58,423 nt of DNA from a virus: positions 1 through 58,423 of IMG/VR virus record IMGVR_UViG_3300023174_000191, one strand, 5' to 3'. Below the pieces are notes generated by a model. The model was not told where the DNA came from. It did not search any database and was given only the letters and a program-made list of their open reading frames with translations. Of the stretch, positions 11,101 to 18,433 are shown piece after piece (within the stretch, counting starts at the first letter, position 1; every line of letters starts with the position of its first letter). Both the position numbers and the translations under genes were made by a program.

Positions 11101-11355
11101 TAAATCAGCAAACATCTTAAGAAACTCTTGAACTGACTGAACTAATTCAGGTGTCATATCTGTTTTAGCATGCACAATATCGCCTCCTAAAAAGATAATA
11201 TCATTTGGGCCAATTGTTTTTTTAATTTTATCTACAGTTCTATTAAATACTGTTAAATATTCTTCATGTCGTTTAAGATTTCTAATGTGAATATCAGCTA
11301 TGTGATATATTTTATCTATCTTATCTATACTGGTAACTAAATTTTCTATATACAT
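8191..11355 (-). CDS. fused Mre11-Rad50 type recombination nuclease/ATPase (gp47-gp46 fusion)
   Basis: A single 1054-residue reading frame holds both subunits that T4 makes as gp47 and gp46. Residues 1 to about 340 are a calcineurin-like nuclease: ADIHIR (20-25), GGDIVH (57-62), GNHD (93-96), HHGAV (163-167) and GDIH (197-200). From about 375 follows an SMC/Rad50 ATPase: Walker A with GKST near 414-417, two coiled-coil arms, a zinc-hook CSFC (728-731) at the turn, an ABC signature (LTSGMEK) and Walker B AIDEG near 993-997. It should resect DNA ends for recombination-dependent replication. Its ATG overlaps the primase stop region, so it is expressed with primase. The fusion is the unusual point. 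Confidence 0.93.
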   Translation of the reverse strand: MYIENLVTSIDKIDKIYHIADIHIRNLKRHEEYLTVFNRTVDKIKKTIGPNDIIFLGGDIVHAKTDMTPELVQSVQEFLKMFADLAPTILITGNHDCNLNNKSRLDALTPIVNALNHPNLYYLKESGVYKLADKHFTVMSVFDKPKDFIKADEFEGDFKIALHHGAVNNALTDIGFRLVNDHVDIDTFKGYDLTLLGDIHKPNQFLNEEKTIAYPGSLIQQNYAEALIHGMLVWDTNTSQAEFMEIENDMCYYTLEVNDSKYNPIPDELSDKLIRLRIKSQNTESADLKSIIGSIKSKFNVEEYTVQKINDLTQNKSRVQKINIGDVRDVEYQNTLITKYLENKFTLEDDVLDGVRHVNRTVNSGLPTLEINRNVSWIPKSFEFSNMFSYGKGNSIDFTNMKGVYGLFAPNASGKSTLLDAITYCIFDKCGRTSKAVAVLNNRSASFTCKFNFELDGKNFFIEKIGTRGRGNHVRVDVNFYSVDDLGQITSLNGKERSETNDHIRGLLGTYEDFVLTALSVQNNNSGFIDMAQKDRKDLLAQFLDINIFEDLYRIANDDIKEVATLVKEYQRQDFGSQLAQAVNDIEAYTKEHKDYQIDKSELENKIDTLNQEILSLTSNLVPVDTSIANKDRLDELKDQAILFLSQLEKSESDKLGELKVCKESLDELQESIKAFNINEIQARIDVLDGLHNTEKNLYGQVAKLKAEVSNKLDKMKKLDDLKYDENCSFCMDNVFVKDAIATKASIEEDKKHAQKIVDDLQIIKDKITQLKPSIQEKEDYNKLNQDIHKKSSLKSSIESELHQIATKHLQGVSRLGEVNTKIAEYFKQEEVIKENMTINGQIDSLNKKVTDLKDELSILNDDILTCHSKLLLSDKLKEKAEESISKLKDLAQQYKFYQYYLEAVNRDGIPYDLITSAVPYIEQEINNILSQLVEFSLMLEMDGKNINCYIVYDEDNFWPIELTSGMEKFVSSLAIRTALINVSSLPRPNFLAIDEGFGVLDSDNLNSMFNLFDYLKTQFSFMLVISHIDSMRDVVDKLIEITKTNGSSKISYN

Positions 11356-12300
11356 TTATCCGAATAATTTATATTCAATGAATTTTTCAAAGGTCAGTGG
11401 AGGTGTTTGTTTTATTAAACTACACATTTTTTCAAATCCTATTTCAGCAGGATCTTTTTCTTGCAAATCTACAAAATAAACTTGAACTCCATTATTCATG
11501 AAATATTCTGCATGTTGCAATGCTTGTTTTTGAGCGTCTTTATCTAAACAAATATACAACTGACTTACTTTATTTTCAATAATTTTCTTACGTAAGTCTT
11601 CTGATATTGTCTTTCCGAATAATGGTATTGCATTTCTTCTAACTGCAATAGCGTCAAATGAGCCTTCTACTAAAACTAAAGGAAGTGCCCAATTTATAAA
11701 CAATTCAAATCCAACACAATCTTTAGATACGTCTGGATTCTTATGTTTAAAGTCTACATCATAATAAGCTCTTCCTACAAAATAATTTAATTTACCTTCT
11801 GTATCATAAGAAGGGATAATTATTTTTTTAGCATATTCGCCTGACTCGCAATATCCTATGCCATATTTTACTATTTCAGAAAGAGTTATTTTTCTTTTTG
11901 ATCTTAAGTAATGTATAGCATTTTTATACTCTGTTGTCTCAGAATGTTTATATAAAGGAATATACTCTTTAGGCAGGTCTAGAGGTGTCGTAGATGCTGT
12001 ATAAGCGGAGTTCGTAGATGAGCTATATTTGGGTTGGGTGTTAAGTAGCTTATACAATTCTGCTATCTTATCTCTGCTTACATTTAGTGCTTTAAACAGC
12101 GTAGATATCTTTTTTCCAGACTTGTTGCAAACCCAACAATGCCATGGATTTTCTCCTTTATCATTAGTTACTGTCTGCACTTCTAGTTTTCTTCTAGTAG
12201 AGTGACAAAACGGGCAGGAGTGAGCTTGGTTACCTTTATTAGTAACTTTGCCTTTTCCTAAAACCGAATCTATTAAATGAATTAACTTTGTATTTACCAT
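11356..12300 (-). CDS. DnaG-type primase (T4 gp61-like)
   Basis: A primase of about 314 residues. The N-terminal zinc ribbon is visible as CPFC and CWVC (about residues 29-58), followed by a linker of about 50 residues and a TOPRIM domain with the glutamate in LVLVEGSFDAIAV and the DxD-type motif CLDKDAQ. It makes RNA primers for lagging-strand synthesis with the phage helicase, which is not in this window. I chose the ATG at 12300; an in-frame TTG one codon earlier is less likely. The 3' end abuts the nuclease/ATPase start. The length is close to T4 gp61 (342). Confidence 0.88.
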   Translation of the reverse strand: MVNTKLIHLIDSVLGKGKVTNKGNQAHSCPFCHSTRRKLEVQTVTNDKGENPWHCWVCNKSGKKISTLFKALNVSRDKIAELYKLLNTQPKYSSSTNSAYTASTTPLDLPKEYIPLYKHSETTEYKNAIHYLRSKRKITLSEIVKYGIGYCESGEYAKKIIIPSYDTEGKLNYFVGRAYYDVDFKHKNPDVSKDCVGFELFINWALPLVLVEGSFDAIAVRRNAIPLFGKTISEDLRKKIIENKVSQLYICLDKDAQKQALQHAEYFMNNGVQVYFVDLQEKDPAEIGFEKMCSLIKQTPPLTFEKFIEYKLFG

Positions 12301-12337
12301 CAAGACTAATATATAATAATCTTTCGCATAATCAAAA

Positions 12338-12745
12338 TTAAATTAGCCAATCATCTGGAATGTCTTTATCTGCGAATTTAAACCCATGCTTAATACACCA
12401 ATCTGCATAAGTAGTTTTAGATGCTTTTGATATTTTAGTTTTAGAATTTTGAAATAAAAACCTAATATCTAAGTTTGGATTTTGTGCTTTGATAAGTAAA
12501 TGTTTTTTCCTGTCATCAGTCAAAAATCTACCTTTTGTCTCGACAAAAATGCCATTAGGCAATTTAAAGTCAGGATGATATTTGTGATGCGTTTCAGGTT
12601 TAGTATATTGTATAATATGTTTTTCATATTCTCCATCTATACCCCTTGATTTCAAAGATTCGTCGATAGTCATTTCTAAACCACTTCTAAATCCGTATTT
12701 TGCAGCGACTGCTTTTACGCTGTAAGTTGCTCTTCTTTTTGCCAT
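12338..12745 (-). CDS. endonuclease I, T7 gp3-type Holliday junction resolvase
   Basis: A 135-residue protein that matches the phage endonuclease I family over its whole length. The catalytic set is in place: E24 in FRSGLE, D59 in YHPDF, E69 and K71 in VETKG. The C-terminal part carries the family pattern SKTTYADWCIKHGFKF. The family (149 residues in T7) resolves four-way junctions and branched DNA before packaging. T4 uses the unrelated gp49 for this job, so a T7-type enzyme beside a T4-type primase and gp46/47 is a mosaic feature. A 34-nt gap separates it from primase. Confidence 0.92.
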   Translation of the reverse strand: MAKRRATYSVKAVAAKYGFRSGLEMTIDESLKSRGIDGEYEKHIIQYTKPETHHKYHPDFKLPNGIFVETKGRFLTDDRKKHLLIKAQNPNLDIRFLFQNSKTKISKASKTTYADWCIKHGFKFADKDIPDDWLI

Positions 12746-12758
12746 AACATTTATTTAA

Positions 12759-14525
12759 TTACATATCAAATTTAACAATTAAGTTAAGATCGACATCATC
12801 TCGTTTGTGAATTGGTGTTCCTAATTTTCCTATTGCTAATAATCTACCATACTTATCATACAATCCAACTGTCGTTATATAAGGAGCAAAATGTTCATTA
12901 GATACAAATTCTTTTGGAACTTCAGAATTTTCATCATTGTTTTGTCGTATAGTAGAATTAGAAGTAAAGTTAAATTCATCTTCTTTTGCTCTACATACAT
13001 ACTCATGTTCATATAAAGTAACTGTTGAGTTATATTCAAAATAAAAATTTTGTAAACAGCCTGGCTGTTGAGCACCTGTTTTATAATTATATAACGAATC
13101 GTTAAATAATCTAAATGATCCTGAAGTATATTTTGTTCTAGGATCTGAAATTACTACCATTCCATGTTCGTAAAATACATTTCCAACTGCATTTGTATTA
13201 GTAGTCATTAAATTCAAAGAACCTGTATAGCATAATTGATTAATTTCTGTTTGAGTCAATCCTTTACTAAATACTATAAATTCATCAACAGACCCATTCA
13301 TACCTTGATTAGTATATCCGTCATTTTTCAACCCTAGCGATCCTATAAATATATCCGCTTCATTATGAATATTTTCATTAGACATTACTTCAGATCCTTG
13401 TAAAGTGCCATTAACATATAATTGAAAATTAGAACCTGTTTTTTGTAATAGAATATGATTAATATGATTTGGAGATAATGAACTGGTTATTGCAGTAATT
13501 TGAGAGCCGTCAGATGTTCTACATTCTAATTTTGAACCGCTGTATACTCTAATATCATATGGATATTGACTTATAGGTAAGTTATAATCAACTAATTGAC
13601 TTATCCCTTTTCTAGTTTTTATATTTTTCTTTACGGTAGTTCTTTTTGATAATATACTAGATGTAGCTGGCGCGAAAACAGTCGAATCATGTCCTAACCA
13701 CATTCCAATTGCAAAATCTTCACTTCTTTTAAAATTTAAAGTATCATTGTTAGGTATACGTATATACGACCCAGAATTAAACAATACTGTATTTCCGTAT
13801 GGATATGAAGTTGATTTGCCTATAATATTATAGCCCTTATCTGCAGGGACAATTAAAATATTTTTACCGGTTACTTCTAATTCTTGAATAGTAGTATCTG
13901 TTTGAATTAGCCCTTGAGCATAATTTGTTCTATCCCACCAACTTGATGTTGGATTTCCATCCCAAAATGGAGAATATGTCATTGCATTAAATCCTAAATA
14001 TAACAATTCGTTAGATATAGAACTACTTAATGCAGTATCAATTAAATTTCCATTTCCGTCATCTACAAATGACATTGATGTATTAGATATATTATTATAA
14101 AAATTTAATATAACAGACCCAGGTTGAATTGATTCTCCAAATTTTACTTGAGGAATTGAAATTACAGATGCTTCATCAAATATAGTTCTTTCTATAGCTG
14201 CTGGATCTGAATATCCGAAGGTTTCAAATGGCCGGCCTGCTCTTTTATAATATAAATGATTTAAACTATACCAAACCATTGAAGCTTCAGAATCTAAAGT
14301 TGTGTTAATTAGTAATGAAGCAGATTCTGCTTGAGTTTGCCATGAATCTAGAGTAACCTTTCCTCCAGAATAAACTTTTGGATTTGGTTTAATAGCAACT
14401 AATTTTCTAATACCATCTATTTCTAAAGATCCTGTATTAGTATAGCTCCAAGATCTGTGAACCTTGAAAGGGGTGATCGTTTTATCTTGATCATTTATTT
14501 TTTTAAATACTCCTGGTTTTCCCAT
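12759..14525 (-). CDS. tail/baseplate structural protein with LamG-like lectin domain
   Basis: A 588-residue virion protein. Residues about 240-430 look like a concanavalin-A/LamG sandwich (SGSYIRIPNNDTLNFKRSED, then FQLYVNGTLQGSE and DEFIVFSKGLTQTEI), a fold used for glycan binding. The C-terminus (ITTVGLYDKYGRLLAIGKL, ending LIVKFDM) is shared with the two upstream genes, so all three have a common docking or assembly module. A late-promoter element within an inverted repeat precedes it. The precise place in the tail is unknown. Confidence 0.7.
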   Translation of the reverse strand: MGKPGVFKKINDQDKTITPFKVHRSWSYTNTGSLEIDGIRKLVAIKPNPKVYSGGKVTLDSWQTQAESASLLINTTLDSEASMVWYSLNHLYYKRAGRPFETFGYSDPAAIERTIFDEASVISIPQVKFGESIQPGSVILNFYNNISNTSMSFVDDGNGNLIDTALSSSISNELLYLGFNAMTYSPFWDGNPTSSWWDRTNYAQGLIQTDTTIQELEVTGKNILIVPADKGYNIIGKSTSYPYGNTVLFNSGSYIRIPNNDTLNFKRSEDFAIGMWLGHDSTVFAPATSSILSKRTTVKKNIKTRKGISQLVDYNLPISQYPYDIRVYSGSKLECRTSDGSQITAITSSLSPNHINHILLQKTGSNFQLYVNGTLQGSEVMSNENIHNEADIFIGSLGLKNDGYTNQGMNGSVDEFIVFSKGLTQTEINQLCYTGSLNLMTTNTNAVGNVFYEHGMVVISDPRTKYTSGSFRLFNDSLYNYKTGAQQPGCLQNFYFEYNSTVTLYEHEYVCRAKEDEFNFTSNSTIRQNNDENSEVPKEFVSNEHFAPYITTVGLYDKYGRLLAIGKLGTPIHKRDDVDLNLIVKFDM

Positions 14526-14536
14526 ATATAGTAAAA

Positions 14537-14568
14537 TAGACTCTTTAATATAAATATCAAAGAGTCTA
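14537..14568 (-). promoter_or_regulatory. late-promoter element framed by a perfect 10-bp inverted repeat
   Basis: Arms TAGACTCTTT and AAAGAGTCTA (14537-14546 and 14559-14568) pair perfectly, and the 12-nt loop holds the GATATTTAT element (14550-14558). It sits between the stop of the 513-residue gene and the ATG at 14525. As RNA it would be a hairpin followed by TTTTA, so it may end upstream transcripts and start a new one. Confidence 0.65.
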
Positions 14569-14591
14569 CTTAATGGTGTATTTTATTAAAT

Positions 14592-16133
14592 TTAGAAATC
14601 TAACCTAACTTTAATTAAAGATTCTTTTGAGAATGAATTTTGAATTGGTTTAGATAATTTACCTACCGCTAGTAGTTCTTGTCTATCATTATACATACCC
14701 ACCGTAGTAATATATACTGTCGGATCTCCTAAAAACTGTGGTTGTGAAAACTCCCCTTCAGAACCAGTTACAAAAGTAGGATTATTTGAAAAATTATATT
14801 CTGTGTTTGTTACTCTCACGAAATAATGTGCTGACGTTCTAACTATAGAATTTCTTGATTGAAATGAATAGTTAAGTGGATCTAGAGTAAATGCTCCAGA
14901 AATAGAAGTAAACAATTTCCATGCATTATCACCCGCTACATTAGAACCCGTAACAATATTAAATGAAGCTGATGCATTTAATTTATTACCGTCTAAAATA
15001 ATCATACCCGTTTCAGGATACATTAACCCGTAATAGTGTGGATTTGTAGGATTATGAATTCCATTTAAAATAGAACCGGAAACTACATTTACTACTCTTC
15101 CCACCGTAGTTACTCTTTCTTCTTGAGTATCTGCTGAATCATCTATTAATGAAATAACTCCTGGATTCAATGTTTGAACTCTAACATTTGAACCGGTATG
15201 TGAATTATTTGGCACTGTCGAACCTGATAATTGTGCTAAAGTTAATTGCCAGTTACCCGGGTCTACTTTTTCTAAAATTCTAGCTCTATTAAAATTAATA
15301 GCGTAAATTGAATCTGTGGAAGTACCGTCTTTCAATGTAAATTGAGTATCATCTGGATTCAATAGTAATAATCTATATTGAGAATATACTGCTCTTGACG
15401 GAGAGTCATTTAGAGTACCAGCAGCGGACGAACCTGAGCCTCTTCTATGGCCATAAGCTATTGAGAATTGAGGTTCAGAATCTTCTGAAATGATAGGATT
15501 TTTATTCCAAGCTTCGTAATAATATTGTTTAGACGCAGCGCTTTGAATTGATCCAGTAAACATTGCAGACATTGTAGCTTGGTTTATTGAAACTCCATAT
15601 GATGTATTTGAAAATAAACCTGTCGTTAAAAATACTTTTTGATTTTCAACAATATCTGTTGCAGGATTAAATCTAGAAAATACTCTACCGCCTTCAGCCG
15701 GTTGCTGTTGATTAACTAAATCTTTAACTATGTCATTAGCTAATGAAGCAGCTTGTATTTCAATTTCTGCTTGAACTGCGGGAGTATTAATAATTACAGG
15801 TGCTGGTTCAGGCTGAACTGCAATAGGTGTTGGAGCCGGTATCGGTGTTGGCTCCGGCACTTGAACTACTACAGGAGCAGGTGTTGGGTTTGTTGGTGTT
15901 GGAGCTGGAGTAACTACTACAGGAGTTGTTCTTGGTGGTGTTGGGAAAAATGGTCTTACTGGTCTAGGAATACCAGTTCCGCCGAAGCTACCGCCTCCAC
16001 GAATTCCTAAGAAATTACGTGAACCTGGTCTGCCGTTATTTCCGAAAAAGCCGCCATTAGCGCCTTCATTATTAAATCCACTTCCCAATCCGTCGTTAAA
16101 ATTGTCTCCGGTATTATCTATGTACCTTATCAT
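14592..16133 (-). CDS. tail structural protein, paralogue of the upstream gene
   Basis: A 513-residue protein. The N-terminal ~130 residues are low-complexity: a Gly/Asn-rich stretch then a Pro/Val/Ala/Thr tract (repeated PTPTNPTPAP style). From about residue 140 it is closely similar to the 499-residue protein encoded upstream, sharing blocks such as YGHRRGSGSSAAGTLNDSPS, SQYRLLLLNP and the end LLAVGKLSKPIQ...KVRLDF. Tandem duplication followed by divergence of the N-terminal head is the simplest explanation. The Pro-rich tract could be a flexible spacer. Its place in the virion is not known. Confidence 0.72.
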   Translation of the reverse strand: MIRYIDNTGDNFNDGLGSGFNNEGANGGFFGNNGRPGSRNFLGIRGGGSFGGTGIPRPVRPFFPTPPRTTPVVVTPAPTPTNPTPAPVVVQVPEPTPIPAPTPIAVQPEPAPVIINTPAVQAEIEIQAASLANDIVKDLVNQQQPAEGGRVFSRFNPATDIVENQKVFLTTGLFSNTSYGVSINQATMSAMFTGSIQSAASKQYYYEAWNKNPIISEDSEPQFSIAYGHRRGSGSSAAGTLNDSPSRAVYSQYRLLLLNPDDTQFTLKDGTSTDSIYAINFNRARILEKVDPGNWQLTLAQLSGSTVPNNSHTGSNVRVQTLNPGVISLIDDSADTQEERVTTVGRVVNVVSGSILNGIHNPTNPHYYGLMYPETGMIILDGNKLNASASFNIVTGSNVAGDNAWKLFTSISGAFTLDPLNYSFQSRNSIVRTSAHYFVRVTNTEYNFSNNPTFVTGSEGEFSQPQFLGDPTVYITTVGMYNDRQELLAVGKLSKPIQNSFSKESLIKVRLDF

Positions 16134-16159
16134 ATTGATATTGTATTAATTAATTGTTA

Positions 16160-17659
16160 TTAGAAATCCAATTTAACCTTGATTAAGGTTTCAACTGAAA
16201 ATGATTTTTGAACTGGCTGAGACAATTTAGCAACTGCTAGCAATTCTTGTCTGTCATTATACATACCAATTGTCGTTAAATATGTTTTAGGATCTCCAAT
16301 AAATGTTGCTTGAGAAAATTCTCCTACAGATCCAGTTACAAAAGTAGGATTATTTGAAAAATTATATTCTCCATTTTTTACACGAACGAAATAATGAGTT
16401 GATGTAATCGTTTCAATATTTCTAGCTTGCATTGCATAATTTACGCTAGCTGACATTGCTCCTGAAATTGATGTAAACAATTTCCATGCATTATCTCCAG
16501 CTACATTAGAACCAGTTACGGAATTAAATGAAGCTGATGCATTTAAAGCTGTATCATTAAGAATTACTACTCCTAATGCAGGATACATCAATCCATAATA
16601 TATAGGGGCTGATGGGTTAAAAATTCCATTTGTTAGCGAACCGGATACTATATTATATACATTACCTAATCCTGTAGTACCTGTATTATTTACATCTCCT
16701 GAATCGTCAATTAACGTAATAAAATTTGGATTCAATGTTTGAACTCTAACATTTGACCCTGTGTGCGATGCATTAGGAACTGTCGAACCAGATAATTGAG
16801 CTAATGTCATTTGCCAGTTGCCTGGGTCCATTCTATCTTTTAATCTAGCTCTGTTATAGTTAATAGCATAAATTGAATCTGAAGATGCTCCATTACCAAA
16901 GGTAAATGTAGTGTCGCCTGGATTCAATAGCAACAATCTATATTGTGAATATACTGCTCTTGATGGCGAATCGTTTAAAGTACCTGCTGCTGATGAACCT
17001 GAACCTCTTCTATGACCATATGCTACTGAAAATTGTGCTTCCGAAGTCGTTGCCGTTCCGTTCCACGCTTCATAATAATAATTTTTTGAAGTCGTTGATT
17101 GTAAAGAAGATGTGAATATAACTGACATTGTAGCAGCATTTGAAGAAAACAATCCAGATGTTACTTGAACTTGTTGGTTATCTAAAATATCTGAAACCGG
17201 TTCAAATCTAGTAAATACTCTTCCGGATGCAGCTACAGCCTTTTGTATTTGAAATTGCTTAACAAATTCATTAGCTAATGACCTTGCTTTTAAATTTATG
17301 CTTTCTTCCATTAACATTGGCTGCTCTAATACTGACGGAGCATCAGGAATTACTGTTCCTTTTGCATTTACAAATCCGCCGTTTGGTATAGAGTTTGCCT
17401 CTTCTGCAGATACTAAAGTCCAATTATTATTATCAGTAAAGCCTTGTCCGTTATCTAATCCATAAGCTAACCACGCATCAAAACTTTCAAATCCAAATTT
17501 TCTTCCGCCTTGAACTAAGAAAACTGCATCACCTCCTTTAATTCTTATTGCTCTGCCTTCAAATCTAGCAGCAGTTGTTGCGGCTTGACCAGCTTCTAAG
17601 GCGCCACGACCACCTGATGCAGCGGCCATTCTACCTTGATCTTGATTACTAATTGCCAT
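16160..17659 (-). CDS. tail structural protein, tandem paralogue
   Basis: A 499-residue virion protein that shares most of its C-terminal 380 residues with the downstream 513-residue gene. The N-terminal ~110 residues differ: a short Ala/Gly-rich leader and a compact segment (FLVQGGRKFGFESFDAWLAY) that resembles small repeat modules of bacterial surface proteins, though this is only a loose likeness. It has no signal peptide. Gaps to both neighbours are about 30 nt and no late-promoter element precedes it, so it is probably co-transcribed with the upstream 225-residue gene. Confidence 0.7.
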   Translation of the reverse strand: MAISNQDQGRMAAASGGRGALEAGQAATTAARFEGRAIRIKGGDAVFLVQGGRKFGFESFDAWLAYGLDNGQGFTDNNNWTLVSAEEANSIPNGGFVNAKGTVIPDAPSVLEQPMLMEESINLKARSLANEFVKQFQIQKAVAASGRVFTRFEPVSDILDNQQVQVTSGLFSSNAATMSVIFTSSLQSTTSKNYYYEAWNGTATTSEAQFSVAYGHRRGSGSSAAGTLNDSPSRAVYSQYRLLLLNPGDTTFTFGNGASSDSIYAINYNRARLKDRMDPGNWQMTLAQLSGSTVPNASHTGSNVRVQTLNPNFITLIDDSGDVNNTGTTGLGNVYNIVSGSLTNGIFNPSAPIYYGLMYPALGVVILNDTALNASASFNSVTGSNVAGDNAWKLFTSISGAMSASVNYAMQARNIETITSTHYFVRVKNGEYNFSNNPTFVTGSVGEFSQATFIGDPKTYLTTIGMYNDRQELLAVAKLSQPVQKSFSVETLIKVKLDF

Positions 17660-17691
17660 ACTAATATTTTATTTTATTAAAAATTGTTAAT

Positions 17692-18369
17692 TTATCTAGC
17701 ATTAGTAATAGGCGTACCTGTTGATGTTGCTAATGATGTTTTCTTAACTGTTACTGTTACTGATGTTCTTCCTCCAGTTTCGTTTCCAATTATTGTTACT
17801 GTTGCACTTACGTCTGAAACTAATTGTTGTTTTGCAATAATATTAAAGCTAAATCCAACTGCTGATACTGAAGTCGCAGCTTCTGCGTCTCCGATAAATC
17901 TAGGAACTGTCGGACTAACACCTGCCATTACTGGATTAACAACTTGCAATGAGCATACATCTGAATTAGATAAAATAGCAGTGTATCCTAAAGTTGCATT
18001 ACCTGAAGTAAAGTTTGTCGTAGTCGGAACAATTGAGAATACTTGACCTGGAGAAGTTAATGTCGCAGATGTTTGTGATACAGATATAACTGGTATTCTT
18101 GCAGTTTTCTTTGGCAATGTAACCAATTTATAACGCATAATATTAGATTCATCTGCTGTCGCTTCTACTAACGGCATATTTTCAATAATGATTCCATAGT
18201 AATTAGTTCCTAATGGATGTGCAGGGTTCCACAAATCGTAATCAATTTCATCATCAGCTAATGCAAATTGAGTAATTTTAAATTCGTCTTTACCGCGAGC
18301 TAGCAATTCTCTACCCTTTTTTGTCAAAATTGCGTCGACAGTAATTGTACTGTTATTTAAGTATCCCAT
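17692..18369 (-). CDS. phage structural protein, unknown role
   Basis: A 225-residue protein. The first ~110 residues (MGYLNNSTITVDAILTKKGR, then FALADDEIDYDLWNP) have a style I know from tail/baseplate genes of T4-like phages of Bacteroidota and cyanobacteria, where the opening TVDAILTKKGRELLA is recurrent. The rest is a Val/Thr/Ser-rich Ig-like beta domain. A late-promoter variant (ending in ATG instead of ATC on the plus strand) is 17 nt upstream. It probably acts in the tail or baseplate periphery. Confidence 0.65.
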   Translation of the reverse strand: MGYLNNSTITVDAILTKKGRELLARGKDEFKITQFALADDEIDYDLWNPAHPLGTNYYGIIIENMPLVEATADESNIMRYKLVTLPKKTARIPVISVSQTSATLTSPGQVFSIVPTTTNFTSGNATLGYTAILSNSDVCSLQVVNPVMAGVSPTVPRFIGDAEAATSVSAVGFSFNIIAKQQLVSDVSATVTIIGNETGGRTSVTVTVKKTSLATSTGTPITNAR

Positions 18370-18386
18370 AATATAATTTCTTTTAA

Positions 18387-18395
18387 ATAAATATG
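18387..18395 (-). promoter_or_regulatory. late-promoter element (variant) before the 225-residue structural gene
   Basis: The minus strand reads CATATTTAT then TTAAAAG, 17 nt before the ATG at 18369. The first base differs from the usual G. Confidence 0.55.
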
Positions 18396-18433
18396 TAATG
18401 TTTAAAAATCTAAGTTTAATCTATGTTTTTATT

